Origin: Auanema rhodensis
Lineage: Eukaryota; Nematoda; Chromadorea; Rhabditida; Rhabditidae
Direction: 5' to 3'
DNA: 64,000 nucleotides
NCBI GenBank assembly: GCA_964057225.1
Contig: OZ059894.1
Span: forward strand, 23,342,476 to 23,406,475
The position numbers were made by a program, and so were the translations under genes. The notes beneath the pieces are model-generated. The model saw only the letters and a list, made by a program, of their open reading frames with translations, had not been told where the DNA came from and searched no databases. This document shows, in pieces, positions 9,505-24,800 of this stretch (within the stretch, counting starts at the first letter, position 1; each line of letters opens with the position of its first letter).

Positions 9505-12500
9505 AAAATTAGATTCCCCATGTCCATATTAGTCTAAAAACAAATTTTTATTGATATTGGTTCATGGTAACCATGACTTTGAAATTTACGTGAACTTTAA
9601 TTTATGCTAATTAAATGTACACGTGATGTGCACTTGGTATGTAACTCGCTTCACGTGAAAGATAAAGAGATGCGGTTTTCAAAATTAGATTCCCCATGTC
9701 CATATTAGTTCAAAAACAAATTTTTATTGATATTGGTGCATGGTAACCATGACTTTGAAATTTACGTGAACTTTAATTTATGCTAATTAAATGTACACGT
9801 GATGTGCACTTGGTATGTAACTCGCTTCACGTGAAAGATAAAGAGATGCGGTTTTCGAAGTTAGATTCCCCATGTCCATATTAGTCTAAAAACAAATTTT
9901 TATTGATATTGGTGCATGGTAACCATGACTTTGAAATTTACGTGAACTTTAATTTATGCTAATTAAATGTACACGTGATGTGCACTTGGTATGTAACTCG
10001 CTTCACGTGAAAGATAAAGAGATGCGGTTTTCAAAATTAGATTCCTCATGTCCATATTAGTTTAAAAACAAATTTTTATTGATATTGGTTGATGGTAACC
10101 ATGTCTTTGAAATTTACGTGAACTTTAATTTATGCTAATTAAATGTACACGTGATGTGCACTTGGTATGTAACTCGCTTCACGTGAAAGATAAAGAGATG
10201 CGGTTTTCAAAATTAGATTCCCCATGTCCATATTAGTCTAAAAACAAATTTTTATTGATATTGGTGCATGGTAACCATGACTTTGAAATTTACGTGAACT
10301 TTAATTTATGCTAATTAAATGTACACGTGATGTGCACTTGGTATGTAACTCGCTTCACGTGAAAGATAAAGAGATGCGGTTTTCAAAATTAGATTCCCCA
10401 TGTCCATATTAGTCTAAAAACAAATTTTTATTGATATTGGTTCATGGTAACCATGTCTTTGAAATTTACGTGAACTTTAATTTATGCTAATTAAATGTAC
10501 ACGTGATGTGCACTTGGTATGTAACTCGCTTCACGTGAAAGATAAAGAGATGCGGTTTTCAAAATTAGATTCCCCATGTCCATATTGGTCTAAAAACAAA
10601 TTTTTATTGATATTGGTTCATGGTAACCATGACTTTGAAATTTAAGTGAACTTTAATTTATGCTAATTAAATGTACACGTGATGTGCACTTGGTATGTAA
10701 CTCGCTTCACGTGAAAGATAAAGAGATGCGGTTTTCAAAATTAGATTCCCCATGTCCATATTAGTCTAAAAACAAATTTTTATTGATATTGGTTCATGGT
10801 AACCATGACTTTGAAATTTACGTGAACTTTAATTTATGCTAATTAAATGTACACGTGATGTGCACTTGGTATGTAACTCGCTTCACGTGAAAGATAAAGA
10901 GATGCGGTTTTCAAAATTAGATTCCCCATGTCCATATTAGTCTAAAAACAAATTTTTATTGATATTGGTTCATGGTAACCATGACTTTGAAATTTACGTG
11001 AACTTTAATTTATGCTAATTAAATGTACACGTGATGTGCACTTGGTATGTAACTCGCTTCACGTGAAAGATAAAGAGATGCGGTTTTCAAAATTAGATTC
11101 CCCATGTCCATATTAGTTTAAAAACAAATTTTTATTGATATTGGTGCATGGTAACCATGACTTTGAAATTTACGTGAACTTTAATTTATGCTAATTAAAT
11201 GTACACGTGATGTGCACTTGGTATGTAACTCGCTTCACGTGAAAGATAAAGAGATGCGGTTTTCAAAATTAGATTCCCCATGTCCATATTGGTCTAAAAA
11301 CAAAATTTTATTGATATTGGTTCATGGTAACCATGACTTTGAAATTTAAGTGAACTTTAATTTATGCTGTTTAAATGTACACGTGATGTGCACTTGGTAT
11401 GTAACTCGCTTCACGTGAAAGATAAAGAGATGCGGTTTTCAAAATTAGATTCCCCATGTCCATATTAGTCTAAAAACAAATTTTTATTGATATTGGTTCA
11501 TGGTAACCATGACTTTGAAACTTACGTGAACTTTAATTTATGCTAATTAAATGTACACGTGATGTGCACTTGGTATGTAACTCGCTTCACGTGAAAGATA
11601 AAGAGATGCGGTTTTCAAAATTAGATTCCCCATGTCCATATTAGTCTAAAAACAAATTTTTATTGATATTGGTGCATGGTAACCATGACTTTGAAATTTA
11701 CGTGAACTTTAATTTATGCTAATTAAATGTACACGTGATGTGCACTTGGTATGTAACTCGCTTCACGTGAAAGATAAAGAGATGCGGTTTTCAAAATTAG
11801 ATTCCCCATGTCCATATTAAACTAAAAACAAATTTTTATTGATATTGGTTCATGGTAACCATGACTTTGAAATTTACGTGAACTTTAATTTATGCTAATT
11901 AAATGTACACGTGATGTGCACTTGGTATGTAACTCGCTTCACGTGAAAGATAAAGAGATGCGGTTTTCAAAATTAGATTCCCCATGTCCATATTAGTCTA
12001 AAAACAAATTTTTATTGATATTGGTTCATGGTAACCATGACTTTGAAATTTACGTGAACTTTAATTTATGCTAATTAAATGTACACGTGATGTGCACTTG
12101 GTATGTAACTCGCTTCACGTGAAAGATAAAGAGATGCGGTTTTCAAAATTAGATTCCCCATGTCCATATTAGTTTAAAAACAAATTTTTATTGATATTGG
12201 TGCATGGTAACCATGACTTTGAAATTTACGTGAACTTTAATTTATGCTAATTAAATGTACACGTGATGTGCACTTGGTATGTAACTCGCTTCACGTGAAA
12301 GATAAAGAGATGCGGTTTTCAAAATTAGATTCCCCATGTTCATATTAGTCTAAAAACAAATTTTTATTGATATTGGTTCATGGTAACCATGACTTTGAAA
12401 TTTACGTGAACTTTAATTTATGCTAATTAAATGTACACGTGATGTGCACTTGGTATGTAACTCGCTTCACGTGAAAGATAAAGAGATGCGGTTTTCAAAA

Positions 12501-14784
12501 TTAGATTCCCCATGTCCATATTAGTCTAAAAACAAATTTTTATTGATATTGGTGCATGGTAACCATGACTTTGAAATTTACGTGAACTTTAATTTATGCT
12601 AATTAAATGTACACGTGATGTGCACTTGGTATGTAACTCGCTTCACGTGAAAGATAAAGAGATGCGGTTTTCAAAATTAGATTTCCCATGTCCATATTAG
12701 TCTAAAAACAAATTTTTATTGATATTGGTTCATGGTAACCATGACTTTGAAATTTACGTGAACTTTAATTTATGCTAATTAAATGTACACGTGATGTGCA
12801 CTTGGTATGTAACTCGCTTCACGTGAAAGATAAAGAGATGCGGTTCTCAAAATTAGATTCCCCATGTCCATATTAGTTTAAAAACAAATTTTTATTGATA
12901 TTGGTTGATGGTAACCATGACTTTGAAATTTACGTGAACTTTAATTTATGCTAATTAAATGTACACGTGATGTGCACTTGGTATGTAACTCGCTTCACGT
13001 GAAAGATAAAGAGATGCGGTTTTCAAAATTAGATTCCTCATGTCCATATTAGTTTAAAAACAAATTTTTATTGATATTGGTTGATGGTAACCATGTCTTT
13101 GAAATTTACGTGAACTTTAATTTATGCTAATTAAATGTACACGTGATGTGCACTTGGTATGTAACTCGCTTCACGTGAAAGATAAAGAGATGCGGTTTTC
13201 AAAATTAGATTCCCCATGTCCATATTAGTCTAAAAACAAATTTTTATTGATATTGGTGCATGGTAACCATGACTTTGAAATTTACGTGAACTTTAATTTA
13301 TGCTAATTAAATGTACACGTGATGTGCACTTGGTATGTAACTCGCTTCACGTGAAAGATAAAGAGATGCGGTTTTCAAAATTAGATTCCCCATGTCCATA
13401 TTAGTCTAAAAACAAATTTTTATTGATATTGGTTCATGGTAACCATGTCTTTGAAATTTACGTGAACTTTAATTTATGCTAATTAAATGTACACGTGATG
13501 TGCACTTGGTATGTAACTCGCTTCACGTGAAAGATAAAGAGATGCGGTTTTCAAAATTAGATTCCCCATGTCCATATTGGTCTAAAAACAAATTTTTATT
13601 GATATTGGTTCATGGTAACCATGACTTTGAAATTTAAGTGAACTTTAATTTATGCTAATTAAATGTACACGTGATGTGCACTTGGTATGTAACTCGCTTC
13701 ACGTGAAAGATAAAGAGATGCGGTTTTCAAAATTAGATTCCCCATGTCCATATTAGTCTAAAAACAAATTTTTATTGATATTGGTTCATGGTAACCATGA
13801 CTTTGAAATTTACGTGAACTTTAATTTATGCTAATTAAATGTACACGTGATGTGCACTTGGTATGTAACTCGCTTCACGTGAAAGATAAAGAGATGCGGT
13901 TTTCAAAATTAGATTCCCCATGTCCATATTAGTCTAAAAACAAATTTTTATTGATATTGGTTCATGGTAACCATGACTTTGAAATTTACGTGAACTTTAA
14001 TTTATGCTAATTAAATGTACACGTGATGTGCACTTGGTATGTAACTCGCTTCACGTGAAAGATAAAGAGATGCGGTTTTCAAAATTAGATTCCCCATGTC
14101 CATATTAGTTTAAAAACAAATTTTTATTGATATTGGTGCATGGTAACCATGACTTTGAAATTTACGTGAACTTTAATTTATGCTAATTAAATGTACACGT
14201 GATGTGCACTTGGTATGTAACTCGCTTCACGTGAAAGATAAAGAGATGCGGTTTTCAAAATTAGATTCCCCATGTCCATATTGGTCTAAAAACAAATTTT
14301 TATTGATATTGGTTCATGGTAACCATGACTTTGAAATTTAAGTGAACTTTAATTTATGCTATTTAAATGTACACGTGATGTGCACTTGGTATGTAACTCG
14401 CTTCACGTGAAAGATAAAGAGATGCGGTTTTCAAAATTAGATTCCCCATGTCCATATTAGTCTAAAAACAAATTTTTATTGATATTGGTTCATGGTAACC
14501 ATGACTTTGAAACTTACGTGAACTTTAATTTATGCTAATTAAATGTACACGTGATGTGCACTTGGTATGTAACTCGCTTCACGTGAAAGATAAAGAGATG
14601 CGGTTTTCAAAATTAGATTCCCCATGTCCATATTAGTCTAAAAACAAATTTTTATTGATATTGGTGCATGGTAACCATGACTTTGAAATTTACGTGAACT
14701 TTAATTTATGCTAATTAAATGTACACGTGATGTGCACTTGGTATGTAACTCGCTTCACGTGAAAGATAAAGAGATGCGGTTTTC
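7745..14784 (+). repeat. 7,040-bp higher-order repeat (40 monomers), copy 1
   Basis: Monomers k44-k83 contain: C,D,E,B,F,I,J,F,K,B,C,L,B (starting with G1 and G4), A,B,G,H,C,C,D,H',Cc,B,C,C,D,E,B,F,I-like,A,B,G,H,C,C,D,H',Cc,B. The next 40 monomers have the same order. Private markers shared only by the two copies prove the duplication: AAC in place of GTC around 11820 and 18860, and an A at position 41 near 11305 and 18345. By eye copies 1 and 2 differ at three sites: position 58 of k47/k87, position 4 of k51/k91 and position 105 of k64/k104. Each copy itself contains two related A-B-G-H-C-C-D-H'-Cc-B runs 17 monomers apart. Confidence 0.93.
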
Positions 14785-17700
14785 AAAATTAGATTCCCCA
14801 TGTCCATATTAGTCTAAAAACAAATTTTTATTGATATTGGTTCATGGTAACCATGACTTTGAAATTTACGTGAACTTTAATTTATGCTAATTAAATGTAC
14901 ACGTGATGTGCACTTGGTATGTAACTCGCTTCACGTGAAAGATAAAGAGATGCGGTTTTCAAAATTAGATTCCCCATGTCCATATTAGTTTAAAAACAAA
15001 TTTTTATTGATATTGGTGCATGGTAACCATGACTTTGAAATTTACGTGAACTTTAATTTATGCTAATTAAATGTACACGTGATGTGCACTTGGTATGTAA
15101 CTCGCTTCACGTGAAAGATAAAGAGATGCGGTTTTCAAAATTAGATTCCCCATGTTCATATTAGTCTAAAAACAAATTTTTATTGATATTGGTTCATGGT
15201 AACCATGACTTTGAAATTTACGTGAACTTTAATTTATGCTAATTAAATGTACACGTGATGTGCACTTGGTATGTAACTCGCTTCACGTGAAAGATAAAGA
15301 GATGCGGTTTTCAAAATTAGATTCCCCATGTCCATATTAGTCTAAAAACAAATTTTTATTGATATTGGTTCATGGTAACCATGACTTTGAAATTTACGTG
15401 AACTTTAATTTATGCTAATTAAATGTACACGTGATGTGCACTTGGTATGTAACTCGCTTCACGTGAAAGATAAAGAGATGCGGTTTTCAAAATTAGATTT
15501 CCCATGTCCATATTAGTCTAAAAACAAATTTTTATTGATATTGGTTCATGGTAACCATGACTTTGAAATTTACGTGAACTTTAATTTATGCTAATTAAAT
15601 GTACACGTGATGTGCACTTGGTATGTAACTCGCTTCACGTGAAAGATAAAGAGATGCGGTTCTCAAAATTAGATTCCCCATGTCCATATTAGTTTAAAAA
15701 CAAATTTTTATTGATATTGGTTGATGGTAACCATGTCTTTGAAATTTACGTGAACTTTAATTTATGCTAATTAAATGTACACGTGATGTGCACTTGGTAT
15801 GTAACTCGCTTCACGTGAAAGATAAAGAGATGCGATTTTCAAAATTAGATTCCCCATGTCGATATTAGTCTAAAAACAAATTTTTATTGATATTGGTGCA
15901 TGGTAACCATGACTTTGAAATTTACGTGAACTTTAATTTATGCTAATTAAATGTACACGTGATGTGCACTTGGTATGTAACTCGCTTCACGTGAAAGATA
16001 AAGAGATGCGGTTTTCAAATTTAGATTTCCCATGTCCATATTAGTCTAAAAACAAATTTTTATTGATATTGGTTCATGGTAACCATGACTTTGAAATTTA
16101 CGTGAACTTTAATTTATGCTAATTAAATGTACACGTGATGTGCACTTGGTATGTAACTCGCTTCACGTGAAAGATAAAGAGATGCGGTTTTCAAAATTGG
16201 ATTCCCCATGTCCATATTAGTTTAAAAACAAATTTTTATTGATATTGGTTGATGGTAACCATGTCTTTGAAATTTACGTGAACTTTAATTTATGCTAATT
16301 AAATGTACACGTGATGTGCACTTGGTATGTAACTCGCTTCACGTGAAAGATAAAGAGATGCGATTTTCAAAATTAGATTCCCCATGTCCATATTAGTCTA
16401 AAAACAAATTTTTATTGATATTGGTGCATGGTAACCATGACTTTGAAATTTACGTGAACTTTAATTTATGCTAATTAAATGTACACGTGATGTGCACTTG
16501 GTATGTAACTCGCTTCACGTGAAAGATAAAGAGATGCGGTTTTCAAAATTAGATTCCCCATGTCCATATTAGTCTAAAAACAAATTTTTATTGATATTGG
16601 TTCATGGTAACCATGACTTTGAAATTTACGTGAACTTTAATTTATGCTAATTAAATGTACACGTGATGTGCACTTGGTATGTAACTCGCTTCACGTGAAA
16701 GATAAAGAGATGCGGTTTTCAAAATTAGATTCCCCATGTCCATATTAGTTCAAAAACAAATTTTTATTGATATTGGTGCATGGTAACCATGACTTTGAAA
16801 TTTACGTGAACTTTAATTTATGCTAATTAAATGTACACGTGATGTGCACTTGGTATGTAACTCGCTTCACGTGAAAGATAAAGAGATGCGGTTTTCGAAG
16901 TTAGATTCCCCATGTCCATATTAGTCTAAAAACAAATTTTTATTGATATTGGTGCATGGTAACCATGACTTTGAAATTTACGTGAACTTTAATTTATGCT
17001 AATTAAATGTACACGTGATGTGCACTTGGTATGTAACTCGCTTCACGTGAAAGATAAAGAGATGCGGTTTTCAAAATTAGATTCCTCATGTCCATATTAG
17101 TTTAAAAACAAATTTTTATTGATATTGGTTGATGGTAACCATGTCTTTGAAATTTACGTGAACTTTAATTTATGCTAATTAAATGTACACGTGATGTGCA
17201 CTTGGTATGTAACTCGCTTCACGTGAAAGATAAAGAGATGCGGTTTTCAAAATTAGATTCCCCATGTCCATATTAGTCTAAAAACAAATTTTTATTGATA
17301 TTGGTGCATGGTAACCATGACTTTGAAATTTACGTGAACTTTAATTTATGCTAATTAAATGTACACGTGATGTGCACTTGGTATGTAACTCGCTTCACGT
17401 GAAAGATAAAGAGATGCGGTTTTCAAAATTAGATTCCCCATGTCCATATTAGTCTAAAAACAAATTTTTATTGATATTGGTTCATGGTAACCATGTCTTT
17501 GAAATTTACGTGAACTTTAATTTATGCTAATTAAATGTACACGTGATGTGCACTTGGTATGTAACTCGCTTCACGTGAAAGATAAAGAGATGCGGTTTTC
17601 AAAATTAGATTCCCCATGTCCATATTGGTCTAAAAACAAATTTTTATTGATATTGGTTCATGGTAACCATGACTTTGAAATTTAAGTGAACTTTAATTTA

Positions 17701-20700
17701 TGCTAATTAAATGTACACGTGATGTGCACTTGGTATGTAACTCGCTTCACGTGAAAGATAAAGAGATGCGGTTTTCAAAATTAGATTCCCCATGTCCATA
17801 TTAGTCTAAAAACAAATTTTTATTGATATTGGTTCATGGTAACCATGACTTTGAAATTTACGTGAACTTTAATTTATGCTAATTAAATGTACACGTGATG
17901 TGCACTTGGTATGTAACTCGCTTCACGTGAAAGATAAAGAGATGCGGTTTTCAAAATTAGATTCCCCATGTCCATATTAGTCTAAAAACAAATTTTTATT
18001 GATATTGGTTCATGGTAACCATGACTTTGAAATTTACGTGAACTTTAATTTATGCTAATTAAATGTACACGTGATGTGCACTTGGTATGTAACTCGCTTC
18101 ACGTGAAAGATAAAGAGATGCGGTTTTCAAAATTAGATTCCCCATGTCCATATTAGTTTAAAAACAAATTTTTATTGATATTGGTGCATGGTAACCATGA
18201 CTTTGAAATTTACGTGAACTTTAATTTATGCTAATTAAATGTACACGTGATGTGCACTTGGTATGTAACTCGCTTCACGTGAAAGATAAAGAGATGCGGT
18301 TTTCAAAATTAGATTCCCCATGTCCATATTGGTCTAAAAACAAAATTTTATTGATATTGGTTCATGGTAACCATGACTTTGAAATTTAAGTGAACTTTAA
18401 TTTATGCTATTTAAATGTACACGTGATGTGCACTTGGTATGTAACTCGCTTCACGTGAAAGATAAAGAGATGCGGTTTTCAAAATTAGATTCCCCATGTC
18501 CATATTAGTCTAAAAACAAATTTTTATTGATATTGGTTCATGGTAACCATGACTTTGAAACTTACGTGAACTTTAATTTATGCTAATTAAATGTACACGT
18601 GATGTGCACTTGGTATGTAACTCGCTTCACGTGAAAGATAAAGAGATGCGGTTTTCAAAATTAGATTCCCCATGTCCATATTAGTCTAAAAACAAATTTT
18701 TATTGATATTGGTGCATGGTAACCATGACTTTGAAATTTACGTGAACTTTAATTTATGCTAATTAAATGTACACGTGATGTGCACTTGGTATGTAACTCG
18801 CTTCACGTGAAAGATAAAGAGATGCGGTTTTCAAAATTAGATTCCCCATGTCCATATTAAACTAAAAACAAATTTTTATTGATATTGGTTCATGGTAACC
18901 ATGACTTTGAAATTTACGTGAACTTTAATTTATGCTAATTAAATGTACACGTGATGTGCACTTGGTATGTAACTCGCTTCACGTGAAAGATAAAGAGATG
19001 CGGTTTTCAAAATTAGATTCCCCATGTCCATATTAGTCTAAAAACAAATTTTTATTGATATTGGTTCATGGTAACCATGACTTTGAAATTTACGTGAACT
19101 TTAATTTATGCTAATTAAATGTACACGTGATGTGCACTTGGTATGTAACTCGCTTCACGTGAAAGATAAAGAGATGCGGTTTTCAAAATTAGATTCCCCA
19201 TGTCCATATTAGTTTAAAAACAAATTTTTATTGATATTGGTGCATGGTAACCATGACTTTGAAATTTACGTGAACTTTAATTTATGCTAATTAAATGTAC
19301 ACGTGATGTGCACTTGGTATGTAACTCGCTTCACGTGAAAGATAAAGAGATGCGGTTTTCAAAATTAGATTCCCCATGTTCATATTAGTCTAAAAACAAA
19401 TTTTTATTGATATTGGTTCATGGTAACCATGACTTTGAAATTTACGTGAACTTTAATTTATGCTAATTAAATGTACACGTGATGTGCACTTGGTATGTAA
19501 CTCGCTTCACGTGAAAGATAAAGAGATGCGGTTTTCAAAATTAGATTCCCCATGTCCATATTAGTCTAAAAACAAATTTTTATTGATATTGGTGCATGGT
19601 AACCATGACTTTGAAATTTACGTGAACTTTAATTTATGCTAATTAAATGTACACGTGATGTGCACTTGGTATGTAACTCGCTTCACGTGAAAGATAAAGA
19701 GATGCGGTTTTCAAAATTAGATTTCCCATGTCCATATTAGTCTAAAAACAAATTTTTATTGATATTGGTTCATGGTAACCATGACTTTGAAATTTACGTG
19801 AACTTTAATTTATGCTAATTAAATGTACACGTGATGTGCACTTGGTATGTAACTCGCTTCACGTGAAAGATAAAGAGATGCGGTTCTCAAAATTAGATTC
19901 CCCATGTCCATATTAGTTTAAAAACAAATTTTTATTGATATTGGTTGATGGTAACCATGACTTTGAAATTTACGTGAACTTTAATTTATGCTAATTAAAT
20001 GTACACGTGATGTGCACTTGGTATGTAACTCGCTTCACGTGAAAGATAAAGAGATGCGGTTTTCAAAATTAGATTCCTCATGTCCATATTAGTTTAAAAA
20101 CAAATTTTTATTGATATTGGTTGATGGTAACCATGTCTTTGAAATTTACGTGAACTTTAATTTATGCTAATTAAATGTACACGTGATGTGCACTTGGTAT
20201 GTAACTCGCTTCACGTGAAAGATAAAGAGATGCGGTTTTCAAAATTAGATTCCCCATGTCCATATTAGTCTAAAAACAAATTTTTATTGATATTGGTGCA
20301 TGGTAACCATGACTTTGAAATTTACGTGAACTTTAATTTATGCTAATTAAATGTACACGTGATGTGCACTTGGTATGTAACTCGCTTCACGTGAAAGATA
20401 AAGAGATGCGGTTTTCAAAATTAGATTCCCCATGTCCATATTAGTCTAAAAACAAATTTTTATTGATATTGGTTCATGGTAACCATGTCTTTGAAATTTA
20501 CGTGAACTTTAATTTATGCTAATTAAATGTACACGTGATGTGCACTTGGTATGTAACTCGCTTCACGTGAAAGATAAAGAGATGCGGTTTTCAAAATTAG
20601 ATTCCCCATGTCCATATTGGTCTAAAAACAAATTTTTATTGATATTGGTTCATGGTAACCATGACTTTGAAATTTAAGTGAACTTTAATTTATGCTAATT

Positions 20701-21824
20701 AAATGTACACGTGATGTGCACTTGGTATGTAACTCGCTTCACGTGAAAGATAAAGAGATGCGGTTTTCAAAATTAGATTCCCCATGTCCATATTAGTCTA
20801 AAAACAAATTTTTATTGATATTGGTTCATGGTAACCATGACTTTGAAATTTACGTGAACTTTAATTTATGCTAATTAAATGTACACGTGATGTGCACTTG
20901 GTATGTAACTCGCTTCACGTGAAAGATAAAGAGATGCGGTTTTCAAAATTAGATTCCCCATGTCCATATTAGTCTAAAAACAAATTTTTATTGATATTGG
21001 TTCATGGTAACCATGACTTTGAAATTTACGTGAACTTTAATTTATGCTAATTAAATGTACACGTGATGTGCACTTGGTATGTAACTCGCTTCACGTGAAA
21101 GATAAAGAGATGCGGTTTTCAAAATTAGATTCCCCATGTCCATATTAGTTTAAAAACAAATTTTTATTGATATTGGTGCATGGTAACCATGACTTTGAAA
21201 TTTACGTGAACTTTAATTTATGCTAATTAAATGTACACGTGATGTGCACTTGGTATGTAACTCGCTTCACGTGAAAGATAAAGAGATGCGGTTTTCAAAA
21301 TTAGATTCCCCATGTCCATATTGGTCTAAAAACAAATTTTTATTGATATTGGTTCATGGTAACCATGACTTTGAAATTTAAGTGAACTTTAATTTATGCT
21401 ATTTAAATGTACACGTGATGTGCACTTGGTATGTAACTCGCTTCACGTGAAAGATAAAGAGATGCGGTTTTCAAAATTAGATTCCCCATGTCCATATTAG
21501 TCTAAAAACAAATTTTTATTGATATTGGTTCATGGTAACCATGACTTTGAAACTTACGTGAACTTTAATTTATGCTAATTAAATGTACACGTGATGTGCA
21601 CTTGGTATGTAACTCGCTTCACGTGAAAGATAAAGAGATGCGGTTTTCAAAATTAGATTCCCCATGTCCATATTAGTCTAAAAACAAATTTTTATTGATA
21701 TTGGTGCATGGTAACCATGACTTTGAAATTTACGTGAACTTTAATTTATGCTAATTAAATGTACACGTGATGTGCACTTGGTATGTAACTCGCTTCACGT
21801 GAAAGATAAAGAGATGCGGTTTTC
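14785..21824 (+). repeat. 7,040-bp higher-order repeat (40 monomers), copy 2
   Basis: Monomers k84-k123 repeat k44-k83 at an offset of exactly 7,040 bp. About three differences in 7,040 positions implies roughly 99.9% identity between copies, while neighbouring monomers inside a copy differ by several percent. That contrast defines a higher-order repeat and shows a recent duplication. The copies are adjacent without a spacer. Confidence 0.93.
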
Positions 21825-24800
21825 AAAATTAGATTCCCCATGTCCATATTAGTCTAAAAACAAATTTTTATTGATATTGGTTCATGGTAACCATGACTTT
21901 GAAATTTACGTGAACTTTAATTTATGCTAATTAAATGTACACGTGATGTGCACTTGGTATGTAACTCGCTTCACGTGAAAGATAAAGAGATGCGGTTTTC
22001 AAAATTAGATTCCCCATGTCCATATTAGTCTAAAAACAAATTTTTATTGATATTGGTTCATGGTAACCATGACTTTGAAATTTACGTGAACTTTAATTTA
22101 TGCTAATTAAATGTACACGTGATGTGCACTTGGTATGTAACTCGCTTCACGTGAAAGATAAAGAGATGCGGTTTTCAAAATTAGATTCCCCATGTCCATA
22201 TTAGTTTAAAAACAAATTTTTATTGATATTGGTGCATGGTAACCATGACTTTGAAATTTACGTGAACTTTAATTTATGCTAATTAAATGTACACGTGATG
22301 TGCACTTGGTATGTAACTCGCTTCACGTGAAAGATAAAGAGATGCGGTTTTCAAAATTAGATTCCCCATGTTCATATTAGTCTAAAAACAAATTTTTATT
22401 GATATTGGTTCATGGTAACCATGACTTTGAAATTTACGTGAACTTTAATTTATGCTAATTAAATGTACACGTGATGTGCACTTGGTATGTAACTCGCTTC
22501 ACGTGAAAGATAAAGAGATGCGGTTTTCAAAATTAGATTCCCCATGTCCATATTAGTCTAAAAACAAATTTTTATTGATATTGGTGCATGGTAACCATGA
22601 CTTTGAAATTTACGTGAACTTTAATTTATGCTAATTAAATGTACACGTGATGTGCACTTGGTATGTAACTCGCTTCACGTGAAAGATAAAGAGATGCGGT
22701 TTTCAAAATTAGATTTCCCATGTCCATATTAGTCTAAAAACAAATTTTTATTGATATTGGTTCATGGTAACCATGACTTTGAAATTTACGTGAACTTTAA
22801 TTTATGCTAATTAAATGTACACGTGATGTGCACTTGGTATGTAACTCGCTTCACGTGAAAGATAAAGAGATGCGGTTCTCAAAATTAGATTCCCCATGTC
22901 CATATTAGTTTAAAAACAAATTTTTATTGATATTGGTTGATGGTAACCATGTCTTTGAAATTTACGTGAACTTTAATTTATGCTAATTAAATGTACACGT
23001 GATGTGCACTTGGTATGTAACTCGCTTCACGTGAAAGATAAAGAGATGCGATTTTCAAAATTAGATTCCCCATGTCGATATTAGTCTAAAAACAAATTTT
23101 TATTGATATTGGTGCATGGTAACCATGACTTTGAAATTTACGTGAACTTTAATTTATGCTAATTAAATGTACACGTGATGTGCACTTGGTATGTAACTCG
23201 CTTCACGTGAAAGATAAAGAGATGCGGTTTTCAAAATTAGATTCCCCATGTCCATATTAGTTTAAAAACAAATTTTTATTGATATTGGTGCATGGTAACC
23301 ATGACTTTGAAATTTACGTGAACTTTAATTTATGCTAATTAAATGTACACGTGATGTGCACTTGGTATGTAACTCGCTTCACGTGAAAGATAAAGAGATG
23401 CGGTTTTCAAAATTAGATTCCCCATGTTCATATTAGTCTAAAAACAAATTTTTATTGATATTGGTTCATGGTAACCATGACTTTGAAATTTACGTGAACT
23501 TTAATTTATGCTAATTAAATGTACACGTGATGTGCACTTGGTATGTAACTCGCTTCACGTGAAAGATAAAGAGATGCGGTTTTCAAAATTAGATTCCCCA
23601 TGTCCATATTAGTCTAAAAACAAATTTTTATTGATATTGGTGCATGGTAACCATGACTTTGAAATTTACGTGAACTTTAATTTATGCTAATTAAATGTAC
23701 ACGTGATGTGCACTTGGTATGTAACTCGCTTCACGTGAAAGATAAAGAGATGCGGTTTTTAAAATTAGATTTCCCATGTCCATATTAGTCTAAAAACAAA
23801 TTTTTATTGATATTGGTTCATGGTAACCATGACTTTGAAATTTACGTGAACTTTAATTTATGCTAATTAAATGTACACGTGATGTGCACTTGGTATGTAA
23901 CTCGCTTCACGTGAAAGATAAAGAGATGCGGTTTTCAAAATTGGATTCCCCATGTCCATATTAGTTTAAAAACAAATTTTTATTGATATTGGTTGATGGT
24001 AACCATGTCTTTGAAATTTACGTGAACTTTAATTTATGCTAATTAAATGTACACGTGATGTGCACTTGGTATGTAACTCGCTTCACGTGAAAGATAAAGA
24101 GATGCGATTTTCAAAATTAGATTCCCCATGTCCATATTAGTCTAAAAACAAATTTTTATTGATATTGGTGCATGGTAACCATGACTTTGAAATTTACGTG
24201 AACTTTAATTTATGCTAATTAAATGTACACGTGATGTGCACTTGGTATGTAACTCGCTTCACGTGAAAGATAAAGAGATGCGGTTTTCAAAATTAGATTC
24301 CCCATGTCCATATTAGTCTAAAAACAAATTTTTATTGATATTGGTTCATGGTAACCATGACTTTGAAATTTACGTGAACTTTAATTTATGCTAATTAAAT
24401 GTACACGTGATGTGCACTTGGTATGTAACTCGCTTCACGTGAAAGATAAAGAGATGCGGTTTTCAAAATTAGATTCCCCATGTCCATATTAGTTCAAAAA
24501 CAAATTTTTATTGATATTGGTGCATGGTAACCATGACTTTGAAATTTACGTGAACTTTAATTTATGCTAATTAAATGTACACGTGATGTGCACTTGGTAT
24601 GTAACTCGCTTCACGTGAAAGATAAAGAGATGCGGTTTTCGAAGTTAGATTCCCCATGTCCATATTAGTCTAAAAACAAATTTTTATTGATATTGGTGCA
24701 TGGTAACCATGACTTTGAAATTTACGTGAACTTTAATTTATGCTAATTAAATGAACACGTGATGTGCACTTGGTATGTAACTCGCTTCACGTGAAAGATA

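Noticed and set aside
9851-9870. CENP-B box in the TTCGAAG boundary variant
   Set aside because: TTCG is followed by neither the required A at the right distance nor CGGG. The variant occurs in only four monomer pairs.
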